Below are positions 1-8,524 of a stretch of 64,000 bases of DNA, one piece after another. The DNA is from Candidatus Zixiibacteriota bacterium (GTDB taxonomy: Bacteria; Zixibacteria; MSB-5A5; GN15; PGXB01). The notes below the pieces were generated by a model. The model had not been told where the DNA came from. It saw nothing but the letters and a program-made list of their open reading frames with translations, and did no database searches. How positions within the stretch are numbered: position 1 is the first letter of the stretch; each line of letters opens with the position of its first letter. The DNA is taken from assembly GCA_900498245.1 (NCBI GenBank), contig LS998015.1:2272734-2336733 (forward strand). The letters run 5' to 3'. The translations under genes were made by a program, and so were the position numbers.

Positions 1-1392
1 ATTCTGAACTAAGACTTCTCTATTGCAATGCTCCCAATCCCTCGGCAGATGACTTGCATAGAGAGCAAGTATTGCCCGGCTTAGGCGTCCCCTTGAACTG
101 TATGAAGAAGTGCGAAGTTGTTCCTTATTAATTAAGAACCGTGCGAATTGGTAAGGTTGCTGTTGCTTTTCTTTATCAAGGAAATCCAAATGCTGGAATA
201 GATGTGATGTATTACTCAATAAATCGTCATTGTGGAAACTGTAATACCAAAAATATGCGGCCAAAAAACTGTAATTGGGATTATCATTCCTATAAAAATA
301 GTCTGCGACGGTCAAATAAAAATAACGGGACGGCATTAAGTATGGCGTCTTAATATGAAGATGATTTTCGAAAAAGTCAAAAGTTTTTAACATTGCTTCT
401 TTTGCATTATTCCAGACCGCGAGTATTTGGTCTGTTTTGATTTCATTGAGATAGCGGTCGGTAATATTTCCAACTCCTGAATTGGCTATGTGCCGATTTA
501 TAATTATGGCAAGCATTTGTAAATAATCTAAATCGCCTATGGCCATAAATTCGCTGCGGTTGGTCTTCCTAAAATCATCAATAAGCTCACGCAAATAGAA
601 GCCACTCTCCTTTTGGGTCTTAGCCCTGAAGGTTTTAGCCACAACTATATCAAAAATGCATAGTAGCTTACCAGCCTGATTGATACGTTCAAAAATTTGG
701 CAGACTTCTGCAACCTGAATGCCCCTTACTTCAATAAATGACATGCGATAATTATCAAGAATGTCTCTCAATCTTCTGAGTTCCTTGCGGACTGGCGTAT
801 CATAATCTCTAAAATCGCCCGTCGGATTTTCAACGAGGCGCCTTTCAACTGCTCCACAATTGTTTTTAATATCTATTAGTTTTATTATTAAACCTTCGTC
901 AAATTTTTTCCTTTTGGGAATATTTTGTCGTATTTCACCATTTCTATCGTCTATCTCATCCCAAAATATGAAACGATTTTTATAGCTTTCATCATCTATC
1001 TCGTTGTCGGTTTGGATTTCTGAATCAACATAAATTGTCGGGTCAAACCCCGGCTTATTCTCTATTCTCCCGCCATGTAGCGAAGTGAGCAATGAAGTAG
1101 TTCGTTGCTGGCCATCGAGAATATATTGATATTCTGTTCTGGCAAACTCTGGGTCAGTAATCTGGTGTCCGCCGATATATCTGTGGTTCTGCAATTTCAA
1201 ATCAGTTTTCCATATTAGAATGCTGCCCAAAGGATAAAATTTGTATATACTGTCCCAAAGCTTTTTGACATTGCCTTTCTCCCAAACCACTTCTCTTTGA
1301 AAAGTAGGGATCTGATAGTTTTTGTTTAGCAACTCATCAAGATAGGTTGTCAGGCCTTTATTGGTTGGATAAATTCTGTCTATATAGCTCAC
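1..1392 (-). CDS. DUF262 (GmrS-like) protein, 3' end outside window
   Basis: The frame is open for 464 codons and runs off the left edge, so the C-terminus is missing. I chose the GTG at 1392 because AAGGAG lies 8 nt upstream. The DUF262 domain is clear: IPTFQREVVW at residues 28-37 and ILDGQQRTTSLL at 91-102, the latter holding the DGQQR signature of this ParB/Srx-related nuclease-like fold. Many family members end in a DUF1524 HNH nuclease domain, as in GmrSD type IV restriction enzymes; that part would lie outside the window. The gene starts 82 nt after a PD-(D/E)XK nuclease-like gene on the same strand, so the two probably form a defence or restriction module. The family call is firm; the role in DNA restriction is an inference. 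Confidence 0.85.
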   Translation of the reverse strand, partial: MSYIDRIYPTNKGLTTYLDELLNKNYQIPTFQREVVWEKGNVKKLWDSIYKFYPLGSILIWKTDLKLQNHRYIGGHQITDPEFARTEYQYILDGQQRTTSLLTSLHGGRIENKPGFDPTIYVDSEIQTDNEIDDESYKNRFIFWDEIDDRNGEIRQNIPKRKKFDEGLIIKLIDIKNNCGAVERRLVENPTGDFRDYDTPVRKELRRLRDILDNYRMSFIEVRGIQVAEVCQIFERINQAGKLLCIFDIVVAKTFRAKTQKESGFYLRELIDDFRKTNRSEFMAIGDLDYLQMLAIIINRHIANSGVGNITDRYLNEIKTDQILAVWNNAKEAMLKTFDFFENHLHIKTPYLMPSRYFYLTVADYFYRNDNPNYSFLAAYFWYYSFHNDDLLSNTSHLFQHLDFLDKEKQQQPYQFARFLINKEQLRTSSYSSRGRLSRAILALYASHLPRDWEHCNREVLVQN

Positions 1393-1474
1393 AACTTAAT
1401 CTCCTTCTTGCCTGCTTATGCCTGGCGCAGGCTATGCTGGCATCAGCCCATGTCCTTCTGCCTTTGTTCGCTGA

Positions 1475-1924
1475 TTATCTTATCCTGACCGCCGTACCCT
1501 GCTTTTCTTCATATTCCCACACCTCAACATCCTTAGGGATGAGATGAGAATTTGTCCGAATGTAGTACTCGCCAAGAGTTTCTTTTTTCCTGCCACTGAA
1601 ATCCCTTAGAACAAATAGGATTTTCCTGTAAATGGACGGGGCCGCAAGGAAAAACAACATAACTTCGTTCCACACCGTCAACTTTGCGCTTGGAACATTA
1701 TCGCTTTCAGTCCATTTGTGTGCTTTGCACTCCACTAGTATTTTCTCTGTTTTATTTCCAAGATCGAAGTTATGAGGTTTGAATCCATTAATTCTAATTT
1801 GGACTGAAACGCGTCGCGTCAGATGCAAGCCTTGTTTAGCAAAAAAATGCTGAGCCAAAGTCTCAAATTCACGTCCAACATCGGCATTGCTTAAAGCACC
1901 TTTGCGTTGAAAAGGTTTGTCCAC
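1475..1924 (-). CDS. PD-(D/E)XK nuclease-like protein
   Basis: This 149-residue protein has a restriction-endonuclease-like core: FDLGN with Asp54, then VECKA with Glu65 and Lys67, which gives a D...ExK pattern about ten residues apart. A helical N-terminus (FETLAQHFFAKQG, about 20-32) comes before the core, as in Mrr/RecB-like nucleases. The start is a GTG at 1924 with a GAAGGG-like ribosome site just upstream. It sits directly 5' of the DUF262 gene and probably shares its transcript. The likely role is DNA cleavage within a restriction module; target and specificity cannot be read. It could also be an inactive structural homologue, since only the core motif supports the call. Confidence 0.6.
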   Translation of the reverse strand: MDKPFQRKGALSNADVGREFETLAQHFFAKQGLHLTRRVSVQIRINGFKPHNFDLGNKTEKILVECKAHKWTESDNVPSAKLTVWNEVMLFFLAAPSIYRKILFVLRDFSGRKKETLGEYYIRTNSHLIPKDVEVWEYEEKQGTAVRIR

Positions 1925-2624
1925 ATTATTCCCTTCAGCGAATAATAATTGAATTGGTGCTCACCGCGTTACGCAATTTATTTTCCCGAAGCTAATCGCA
2001 CACTGAACTAAGATTGTCCAATGAGTAATTTGGGATTAACCTTAGTCATAATCAATATAAAAATATTAGAAGCAAAACTCCACTAATTTGATCTATTTAT
2101 CTGTTTGGCTATGAAATGCAAAGATCGTCAACCGTCTGCTGAATCGTTTGGGTCGCTTTTAAGTCCCAGGCGTCCGCCAATTCCACCACTCCGGCAATTG
2201 GTTTCGCGGTAGTAAGTTGGGGATTTCTGAGACGGGGCGTAAGGGATTAAAAATCACTGGTGTAGTCAGTTCAGTTGAGGCTAAGTCGTCGAATAGTGGA
2301 ATTCTCTTGCCATATTGAAATGGGGCGGAACCAGTCACAAATTCGTCACACGGGGAATGGATGCCTGTTGTGATCTTCTAGGATCGTCAGGCCACCAGGG
2401 GCTCTACTTCTGCATCGCCCGATTTCTGGGGAGCTTACGAATCCCTTCTACTCAGAATCAGATGATTGAAATCAATCATGATACTGAGGACGTTGCGTTC
2501 ATACTTCGGCAAGTTCTGAGATTTCCTGTTCGCCGCCGTGCAACTGAATATGGTGCCCCCACTATTCTATCAAGATGTGATGAATGCAAGGTCGATTCGG
2601 ATTCTAACTTCTGACGAATTGAGG
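1925..2624. other. Non-coding gap holding tRNA-Leu half copy A
   Basis: No convincing gene lies here. The open frame at 2315-2614 (+) has no ribosome site and an unconvincing composition. The only recognisable element is the truncated tRNA-Leu copy at 2144-2195. The rest separates the 3' end of the eight-gene cargo operon from the nuclease/DUF262 module, and its left half is AT-rich. I see no terminator with a U-run after the last cargo gene. Confidence 0.6.
2144..2195 (-). repeat. Truncated tRNA-Leu(UAA) 5' half, copy A (att-like direct repeat)
   Basis: Read on the minus strand from 2195, this has a tRNA-Leu acceptor (GCCGGAG), a D-arm (GTGGAATTGGCGGACGC) and an anticodon arm ending in the loop CTTAAAA, with anticodon TAA. 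Where the 3' side of the anticodon stem should be, the sequence changes to GCGACCC, and no variable arm, T-arm or 3' acceptor follows. A second copy at 10045-10097 has the same orientation and matches at about 42 of 52 aligned positions, including a GCGAYCCnnACGA tail that is not tRNA sequence. The pair looks like integration sites around the cargo operon. Confidence 0.8.
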
Positions 2625-3365
2625 TCAGACTCTTCGCGACTCAGCTTGCCCATTTGAAAGGTTAACACGAGTCCAATCAGTGGAGCGCAGCGGCCATGGA
2701 CAAAAGTCAAAAACCACTCTCGATCCGATTGCGACCAAAGACGCGGAGGTGGTGCCATAGGTAGGATTAGTAAATGAAGTTACTGCCATATTAGCGATGA
2801 ATTCTTGCCAAGGCCTGTGCGCATAGTCATCTGGTCCGCTTGTATCCGCCCAATGTCGACAACCTGTTAGGTCAATGTGTAGTCTCCGTAGTGCGGAATA
2901 TCTTTGGTCGCGTGGATTGTCCAAATCCCCTGACGAAATGTGGTGAAACCCCAAATTATACGCGCGCTGTTCAAACGAGCGGCCATTCCATCGCCACCAT
3001 TTAACGCAGTTGGCATCCAGTAACAGCAAGTTGAACGGGAGATATCTGGACAGGTCCAAGGCGTACACCCCTGCCGGTCCCAATGCGGCAGCAATTAGCG
3101 GAAGTTCTCCTCGGCTCCAGATTCTGCGCGGAGCTTGTATTTTCTCTTCCCTATTCAGTATAATCGAGGTACGACGTGTGGGTAGATGTACGGCTAACCA
3201 TGTTCCTCCCCCTTGCAGATCTAAGCCACCCACAGTATCCGGGAAATCCGTCTCCCACCATCTATGTGGAGGTTTCCATCCTCGGGAGCGCACTTCATCG
3301 CGCACACAAGCTAAAGTGACCGGCCATCGTGAATTGGGGCTTATTACAATAGTCGCAGTGCACAT
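2625..3365 (-). CDS. NRDE/TANGO2-family protein
   Basis: This 246-residue protein opens with Met-Cys-Thr and has the family's ordered motifs: VRDE at 21-24 (usually NRDE), a Pro/Trp-rich stretch, GGLDLQGGGTW at 46-56 and NREE at 71-74. The NRDE/TANGO2 family is thought to have an N-terminal-nucleophile hydrolase fold, in which Cys2 would become the reactive N-terminal residue once Met1 is removed. TANGO2 proteins have been linked to haem or acyl-CoA handling, but the chemistry here is unknown. It is the last gene of the cargo operon, 35 nt after the preceding gene. In a cluster with a ligase and a carrier protein it might act on an amide or thioester product; that is inference. Confidence 0.7.
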   Translation of the reverse strand: MCTATIVISPNSRWPVTLACVRDEVRSRGWKPPHRWWETDFPDTVGGLDLQGGGTWLAVHLPTRRTSIILNREEKIQAPRRIWSRGELPLIAAALGPAGVYALDLSRYLPFNLLLLDANCVKWWRWNGRSFEQRAYNLGFHHISSGDLDNPRDQRYSALRRLHIDLTGCRHWADTSGPDDYAHRPWQEFIANMAVTSFTNPTYGTTSASLVAIGSRVVFDFCPWPLRSTDWTRVNLSNGQAESRRV

Positions 3366-3400
3366 AAATAGACAATCCCGCCGTCTGCAGTACGTATTGT

Positions 3401-4555
3401 TTATAGCGGTATAACGTAGCTCGCGTCGACGAGTGGTATCAATACGTCATCTGCAAGAAGCTCAACACGCATGAGTGAAACAAATGACCATTTCGCATTG
3501 TCACCAACAAGTCGGTGTACAGTGTTCATATTAGCTAAAGCCATTTGTGTGTCCGTAAACGCCTGTGCGGCTCCCAATACTCCCGCGGTATGCACGCCCT
3601 GAATAAGAACTATTGTTCGTTCAGGATTGAATGGATTTGCGAACCGCGCAAACAGCCCGACATCGGCTATCAGTTCCCCGCTTTCCGTGAACTCTGACAG
3701 TAGCCAACGTTTAATATTCCCTACAGCAAAGCTTAGGGCAGGAGGCGATTCTTGATAGTTGACTCCAATTGCCACCCGTTGCATTATCTCCCTCGCAATG
3801 ACATTGCCGTCGTTCTCGTCCCCGAAACCCGGACCGCCTATTACTATTAAGTCATCTCTGAGATGTTGGCGAGCCGGGAATTCATTGGGAGTGTAAGGGA
3901 TCACGCGGATACCATATAGGCGAGATAGAAACATTGCCACTTCCAAGAAAGCATCCTTGTCGCCGAATTTATCGAGGTGAATGTAGTTCGGCGAAGACCT
4001 AGACGCCGACGGGAGGTTGTCATAGGATGGCGGACAAATCACGTGAACGTCACGGCTATGCTGGCCGAACCAAATCAGAGATGCGAGTTGCTCGTGCCAC
4101 TGCGTTCCTCGTTCCCAGCAATCGACTACTGCTTGCCAGAATACCGCAAGTTGATTGTCAGCTTCTCGTTCTTCAATTGCATTCTTGAGTGACTCGTAAA
4201 TAACAAGGCAACTCGGTGCTTCTACAAATATACCTGCACTCAGGCTCTGCGACCTCTTGGAGCGAAGTAGTAGACAAGGAATAGTCTTCGCAGCTACCTT
4301 CCCGCAAATATATGCCATTCTTTTGTCTTCCTCAGATACTTCAATCACGGCTCCATCAACAGAGTCAATCAGATTCTCCTCAGATATCGTTAGCTGGTGA
4401 TTGTCATCAAGCAGCAGCACTTCTGTTTCGACGTCGAACCTACCTGTCGCAAGAGCCAAGACGTGCGAACGGAGGGTAGAGGCGAGACTGCGCGCGTCTT
4501 CCGGGCTATATGACTCCGTGTGAGAAGTCCGGAGGCAGCAGACAAGAAACTTCAC
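3401..4555 (-). CDS. Unrecognised two-domain protein: TIR/deoxyribosyltransferase-like N-terminus, IGGPGFG C-terminus
   Basis: The protein has 384 residues from a GTG at 4555, chosen because it lies 2 nt after the upstream stop and 8 nt after AAGGAG; an earlier in-frame ATG at 4633 would sit inside the previous gene. I do not recognise the whole protein. Residues 67-98 (DGAVIEVSEEDKR, then AKTIPCLLLR) resemble the strand-helix-strand pattern of nucleoside-deoxyribosyltransferase/TIR-like folds, which in conflict systems bind or cleave nucleotides. The C-terminal half has IGGPGFGDENDGN at 239-251 and a hydrophobic strand-Gly-His segment at about 307-325 (PFNPERTIVLIQGVH), which looks like a second alpha/beta nucleotide-handling domain. 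No transmembrane segment is seen. It is seventh in the cargo operon. Confidence 0.6.
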   Translation of the reverse strand: MKFLVCCLRTSHTESYSPEDARSLASTLRSHVLALATGRFDVETEVLLLDDNHQLTISEENLIDSVDGAVIEVSEEDKRMAYICGKVAAKTIPCLLLRSKRSQSLSAGIFVEAPSCLVIYESLKNAIEEREADNQLAVFWQAVVDCWERGTQWHEQLASLIWFGQHSRDVHVICPPSYDNLPSASRSSPNYIHLDKFGDKDAFLEVAMFLSRLYGIRVIPYTPNEFPARQHLRDDLIVIGGPGFGDENDGNVIAREIMQRVAIGVNYQESPPALSFAVGNIKRWLLSEFTESGELIADVGLFARFANPFNPERTIVLIQGVHTAGVLGAAQAFTDTQMALANMNTVHRLVGDNAKWSFVSLMRVELLADDVLIPLVDASYVIPL

Positions 4556-4557
4556 AG

Positions 4558-5181
4558 TCAGATCTCCTTTCCACCAGGTGTTCTGTGTAGACGCGAGCGT
4601 AGAAAGCCACGCCATTTCGACATTGATTGCCATTGTCCTCGATAAACGACCGTTTGCGGAGGAATATCAGTCCTTACGATTTCGCGAGCGCCGATGTAGG
4701 CCCCTTCACCGATTGTAACTCCACCGATAATCAATGCGTCAACACCGACAACACAACCACGCCTAAAAATCGGGGACGGTTCGTCCGTCGTATCCCAGTC
4801 TGCTGTAGGATCCCTGTGGGAATGCGCGATTGAACCCATGAATGTAACATCATCTTCAAGTACAACGCGCTCGCTCACGTCGCCGCCAACGATGCAGCGA
4901 CGCCCAATTGTGCATCGATTAAACAATTGTGATCCGTATAGAACTTTCGTTCCTTGCCCCACCGTTACTCCGACACCAACACGGCAATAATGATCAATCG
5001 CGACATCACTACCTATAGAAGAATCCCAATGAATGACACAGAAAGCACCAATCGTTACTCCAGATCCTAATCGAGGGGGTGCGGCGCCATCACCCTCACC
5101 AATGATGGTTGCATGACCAACTACTAGATCATCGGGAATAGCGACTTTCGGATGTATCCATGCTGTCGGAGAAATTACCAC
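4558..5181 (-). CDS. Left-handed beta-helix (hexapeptide) acyltransferase
   Basis: The 207-residue protein is made largely of hexapeptide turns (for example VTIGAF, SDVAID, VTVGQG, CTIGRR, VTIGEG) from about residue 8 to 175, which predict a trimeric left-handed beta-helix. AHSHRDP near the middle could supply the catalytic histidine common in the WbbJ/CysE-like O- or N-acetyltransferase superfamily. The start is a GTG that directly abuts the stop of the upstream hydrolase gene, with GGGGGAG just upstream, so translation is coupled. In this operon it probably moves an acetyl or other acyl group from CoA, or from the carrier protein, to a sugar or amine. The acceptor cannot be inferred from sequence. 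Confidence 0.85.
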   Translation of the reverse strand: MVISPTAWIHPKVAIPDDLVVGHATIIGEGDGAAPPRLGSGVTIGAFCVIHWDSSIGSDVAIDHYCRVGVGVTVGQGTKVLYGSQLFNRCTIGRRCIVGGDVSERVVLEDDVTFMGSIAHSHRDPTADWDTTDEPSPIFRRGCVVGVDALIIGGVTIGEGAYIGAREIVRTDIPPQTVVYRGQWQSMSKWRGFLRSRLHRTPGGKEI

Positions 5182-5994
5182 TTACATCTCCCCCTTATGT
5201 AGGAACCGGACAAGCATATCGTATACACGTCGATGATTCTGCAATGTTTCCGGCCAATCAAGATCATTATCTCCTGGAACAGCAAATCCATGGTCAACAT
5301 TTGGGAAATCGATGAGCTTCACTACCGGGAAGCGACAGGCGTAGTTCTGCGAATTGAGATGGGGAACTCCTGTGTCGGCGGTGCCATGAATTATTATAGT
5401 CGGGCAGGACGGGGGAGGCGCAGCACTGAAGTAAGGGAACTCCGCTATGATCTGGCGCGAGAATGGCCGGCCGGATGTCATAAGGTAGTGGTTGGCATCC
5501 AGGTTGTCCCTGGCAGCATCATTCAAGCCTAACATGCGATTGCCAAGACCCTCATACTCAATGTAATCGTAGGAATAGTCTAGAACAGGCGCTAACAACA
5601 CCACCGACCGTAAATTGTGGGTCGTTGTTCTACTCCATGCCACAGAAACGCCACCACCAAAGGACGCAGCTATGAGATCAAGACTGTCGGCACCGGTACT
5701 CTCAACCAGTGCACAAGCAGCGGCTTCAATATCGTTGGCTATGCCTGCAAGCGTGAGTTCGGCAATAGGACGATCACGGTCGACACCATAGCACCGCCAG
5801 TCAAAGCGGAAAGACGCGATACCGGCTTTTGCGAAAGCTGCGGCCATTCGCAGATAAAAACCCCATTCGTCTCTATCGGAATCAATTCCATGAACCAACA
5901 ACGCAAAATGCGAAGGAATTGAATTTGGTACGCATAGGGTTCCCTCAAGTGGGACGCCATCAAATGAGCGAAATGAAACGATCCGTTCTTTCAT
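5182..5994 (-). CDS. Alpha/beta hydrolase (possible thioesterase or acyl hydrolase)
   Basis: This 270-residue alpha/beta-hydrolase-fold protein has a complete apparent catalytic triad: nucleophile Ser111 in AASFGGG, Asp207 in GTADTGVP and His235 in NVDHGF. LLVHGIDSD at 32-40 gives the oxyanion-hole region. It resembles serine hydrolases of the YheT/FrsA/dienelactone type more than classic type II thioesterases. It overlaps the carrier-protein gene upstream by 4 nt (ATGA) and abuts the acyltransferase gene downstream. Placed right after the acyl carrier protein, it may release or edit thioesters, but it could equally deacylate a surface sugar. Confidence 0.8.
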   Translation of the reverse strand: MKERIVSFRSFDGVPLEGTLCVPNSIPSHFALLVHGIDSDRDEWGFYLRMAAAFAKAGIASFRFDWRCYGVDRDRPIAELTLAGIANDIEAAACALVESTGADSLDLIAASFGGGVSVAWSRTTTHNLRSVVLLAPVLDYSYDYIEYEGLGNRMLGLNDAARDNLDANHYLMTSGRPFSRQIIAEFPYFSAAPPPSCPTIIIHGTADTGVPHLNSQNYACRFPVVKLIDFPNVDHGFAVPGDNDLDWPETLQNHRRVYDMLVRFLHKGEM

Positions 5995-6254
5995 ATACAG
6001 TTCTCCTCTTGAGCAGCGACAAAAACCTCGATCTCGGCTACGCTTGTCAAATGCTCAATAGCGTCGTCAGGGATCTCGATTTCAAACATTTCCTCTAAAG
6101 CTAGAATGATATTTATCTGAGCCAAAGAGTCCCAGTTCTGTGTTCTATAAATACCAGAATCAGCAACAATGTCAGCAGTGTCTATATCGAGAATTCGAGC
6201 AATTAGTGCGTGAAGGGATGCAATTCTCGACGATCTGGGAGACGCCTCATTCAT
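5991..6254 (-). CDS. Acyl (or peptidyl) carrier protein
   Basis: The protein has 87 residues with the four-helix carrier-protein pattern and the phosphopantetheine site WDSLAQ, placing the attachment serine at Ser43. The start of helix II is followed by the acidic EEMFEIEIPDD, typical of acyl carrier proteins. It overlaps the adenylate-forming ligase by 8 nt upstream and the hydrolase by 4 nt downstream. This pairing suggests the ligase activates an acyl or aminoacyl group and loads it on this protein. No phosphopantetheinyl transferase is in the cluster, so a housekeeping one would have to serve. It is a stand-alone accessory carrier and not the fatty-acid AcpP, because no fab genes are nearby. 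Confidence 0.9.
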   Translation of the reverse strand: MNEASPRSSRIASLHALIARILDIDTADIVADSGIYRTQNWDSLAQINIILALEEMFEIEIPDDAIEHLTSVAEIEVFVAAQEENCI

Positions 6255-7641
6255 ATAAACTATGACTCCGGGCGGCTAAGAGACTAGCGGCCTGATAATC
6301 GACTTTCATTGATGGTAGACGCGGAATTCGCGATACATGTGCGACACGAACTGGCCAAAGATTGCGAGGAATCTCCTGAAGTGCCAAGCGCACCCGATTG
6401 GCGCGGTCATCATTCGATCCTTCTATCAACAAGACTAGCCCGCTAGAGTTACTGAAGAGACAGCAAGAAGAACAAACAACTGCTGAAACTCGTCGCTCAA
6501 GCGGCTCTGGTGAGACCAAAACGCCGTGATAATTGAAGCGACGGTCGAGACGACCAACAACAGCAAGAGTGCCGTCTTGCAGTTTGGTGACGGTGTCCCT
6601 AGTCTCGTGGCGTCCATTGAACGGCTGTACCGACAATCCAGTATTCGAACCTAATGCAAATTCGACATAGCCTACAGCTACGTGTTCGCTGAAAACAATG
6701 AGCTCTAAAGCTGAACGATCAGCTCGGATGGAAAAACTCCAGCCGTCTAATTCGGTGCCAATAGAGCAAGGGGCGTCTACTCCTGAAACTAGGTCATCGG
6801 TGACATCGGCAACGGAAGCGAATCCGTTAGTCTCAGTGGAACCATATGTGTTTAGGATGCGTGCAGCCGGAAATAACTTATGGGCGGCCTTCGCAATACC
6901 CGACGTCAACGTCTCGCCTCCAAAACCAACAAACCGCATCGCCGGATTCTCCGCGCCCACAGTTGAATTGCTAAACATCGAAATCCAAATTGGTACGGAG
7001 CGCCAATGAGTAGCGCCGAAACGTAGTAAAGAGCTAAATGCGCGAACCCTATCCGCAATACGAATCAACGGAACCCACGTAGAACCAGAGAAAAGCGAGA
7101 GAAAAAAATTAGTTAGGCTGAGATCTGAGGCGTTCGCGGGATCAGCTAACACAGCGCCTTCAGCGAGATGAAGGCGGTCGGAACCTCTCGACAGAAAAGC
7201 GTCATGCCCGTCGCGTGGTAGCAACACAGCTCGTACCGACCCTGTAGTGCCGGATGTGAGACCAACATACCTTAATGGCGGAAGATTGGTTCCCAATTTC
7301 CACTCCGCGTCGATAAGTCGTTGCACTGCGACGGAGGAGTCGCTGGCGTGCATGCGAACAGTCGCGCCAAGTTTCGTAATTACGTAGTCGAGAACTGCGG
7401 TAGTTTCAAGTCGGATGTTGCGTAATACGAAAGGTGTATCTCCAAGGACACATGCAGTAATTGCTATGTACGTACCGAGGCATATCTCCCCATCAATAAC
7501 TACAAGGTCACTATGTCGCAGCTTCTGTGCAAGAGACATCGCTTGAGTGACCAGGTCGCGCCAACAAAGTGGAGACTGGCCATCTACAGCATTGGCTAAG
7601 GCTTTCTTCCTGGAGTAGATGTTATCAGATAGAGTCGTCAT
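6247..7641 (-). CDS. Adenylate-forming acyl/aminoacyl ligase (ANL superfamily)
   Basis: From the ATG at 7641 the protein has 464 residues and the ordered ANL motifs: TSGTTG at 129-134 (ATP-binding loop), YGSTETNG at 266-273, GRLDRRFNYHG at 363-373 (hinge) and catalytic Lys446 in LPSMKVDY. It should activate a carboxylate as acyl-AMP and pass it to a thiol, most likely the carrier protein encoded next (8-nt overlap). At 464 residues it is somewhat short for the family. I chose the ATG at 7641, 7 nt after the upstream stop; an alternative start at 7719 would overlap that gene. The substrate is unknown. Confidence 0.85.
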   Translation of the reverse strand: MTTLSDNIYSRKKALANAVDGQSPLCWRDLVTQAMSLAQKLRHSDLVVIDGEICLGTYIAITACVLGDTPFVLRNIRLETTAVLDYVITKLGATVRMHASDSSVAVQRLIDAEWKLGTNLPPLRYVGLTSGTTGSVRAVLLPRDGHDAFLSRGSDRLHLAEGAVLADPANASDLSLTNFFLSLFSGSTWVPLIRIADRVRAFSSLLRFGATHWRSVPIWISMFSNSTVGAENPAMRFVGFGGETLTSGIAKAAHKLFPAARILNTYGSTETNGFASVADVTDDLVSGVDAPCSIGTELDGWSFSIRADRSALELIVFSEHVAVGYVEFALGSNTGLSVQPFNGRHETRDTVTKLQDGTLAVVGRLDRRFNYHGVLVSPEPLERRVSAVVCSSCCLFSNSSGLVLLIEGSNDDRANRVRLALQEIPRNLWPVRVAHVSRIPRLPSMKVDYQAASLLAARSHSLYE

Positions 7642-7648
7642 AGCTACA

Positions 7649-8524
7649 TTAAGGATCGAGTGTTGGTAGGTTGTATGTGGGCGTATTGCCGGTAAATGGT
7701 GCCTCCAGGATGTCCTCAAATTCGTCCACTACTCTTGCCCAAGAGTTGTCGGTGTGAACCTCAGACAACCTGATGAGGCCCCTGTCAAGTAATCGAATTG
7801 CACGGCGGAGCCGAGCACTTAGCTTTTTGCTTGCACGGCTTTCGATCCAGGCTAGTGCCCCTGCTGATACCGTAGTAGCTAGCCCAATCAAGCCTGCAGG
7901 ACCGCCCATGGATTGCGCGACTGCAAAACCAACTCCAACAATAGTAGCGCCGATCCCAAGAACTGTCCAGCGATTTGTGATAGATTCAAGTCGATCTGCT
8001 TCGCCCAAGTAGTCTCTTCGAATCCTCTCTATGCGCGAACGATATTCTGTCGCCTTCTCTGGAACTGGCGCGCTCCGCATTGATATCATTGATTCTGATG
8101 GACAAAGGTCGCGCCAATCTGCTCTATACGGCCAATCAGCACGACCGTACGCCTCGGCTATGTCGGTTTCTCGGTCCGCCTCCATCGACTGAAACTGAGA
8201 ATGATCGGTAATGGAACGCACGCTCGTTGCGGCAAACGCGTACCGGGCCGAGAGGCTTTCGAGCGCGCTAGCTGTCGCACGCAGAATCCCCAACTTCGTT
8301 TCGGGAACGGTTACAATTCGATACACCCATGCGCTAGCTGCGAGCAGGAATAGTGTGGCCGGCGCAAATGTCCAAGGCGGCCAGTGCATTGATTCCGTCA
8401 AACTGGCGAGAATAACGCCACCAATCTGGATACCTGTCGCAAGGGTGTCTCGGAACTTGCAGCGACGAGCTAGCATGGTGTAATGATTGACGGCGGTGAC
8501 ATGCAAAGCGGACGGACAAGTCAT
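7649..8524 (-). CDS. SLATT-like membrane protein with four TM segments
   Basis: This 291-residue protein has two pairs of predicted membrane helices, about 27-45 with 52-69 and 186-204 with 208-227. Each pair is preceded by a basic, Tyr/Arg-rich helix (HYTMLARRCKFRD; YRSRIERIRRDY). The second pair is followed by an amphipathic stretch (LSARLRRAIRLLDRGLIRL). This matches the pattern of SLATT domains (SMODS- and SLOG-associating two-TM effectors) and resembles proteins with two SLATT units in tandem. SLATT proteins are predicted membrane-disrupting effectors in nucleotide-signalling conflict systems. The gene overlaps the glycosyltransferase gene by 4 nt. The family assignment is from pattern memory and should be tested by profile search. 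Confidence 0.6.
   Translation of the reverse strand: MTCPSALHVTAVNHYTMLARRCKFRDTLATGIQIGGVILASLTESMHWPPWTFAPATLFLLAASAWVYRIVTVPETKLGILRATASALESLSARYAFAATSVRSITDHSQFQSMEADRETDIAEAYGRADWPYRADWRDLCPSESMISMRSAPVPEKATEYRSRIERIRRDYLGEADRLESITNRWTVLGIGATIVGVGFAVAQSMGGPAGLIGLATTVSAGALAWIESRASKKLSARLRRAIRLLDRGLIRLSEVHTDNSWARVVDEFEDILEAPFTGNTPTYNLPTLDP

Noticed and set aside
2144-2195. Group I intron inside tRNA-Leu(UAA), as in cyanobacteria
   Set aside because: The sequence after CTTAAAA lacks the intron start seen there, copy B has the same tail, and no 3' exon follows.
2315-2614. Plus-strand frame of 99 codons
   Set aside because: No ribosome site, odd composition, no family resemblance.
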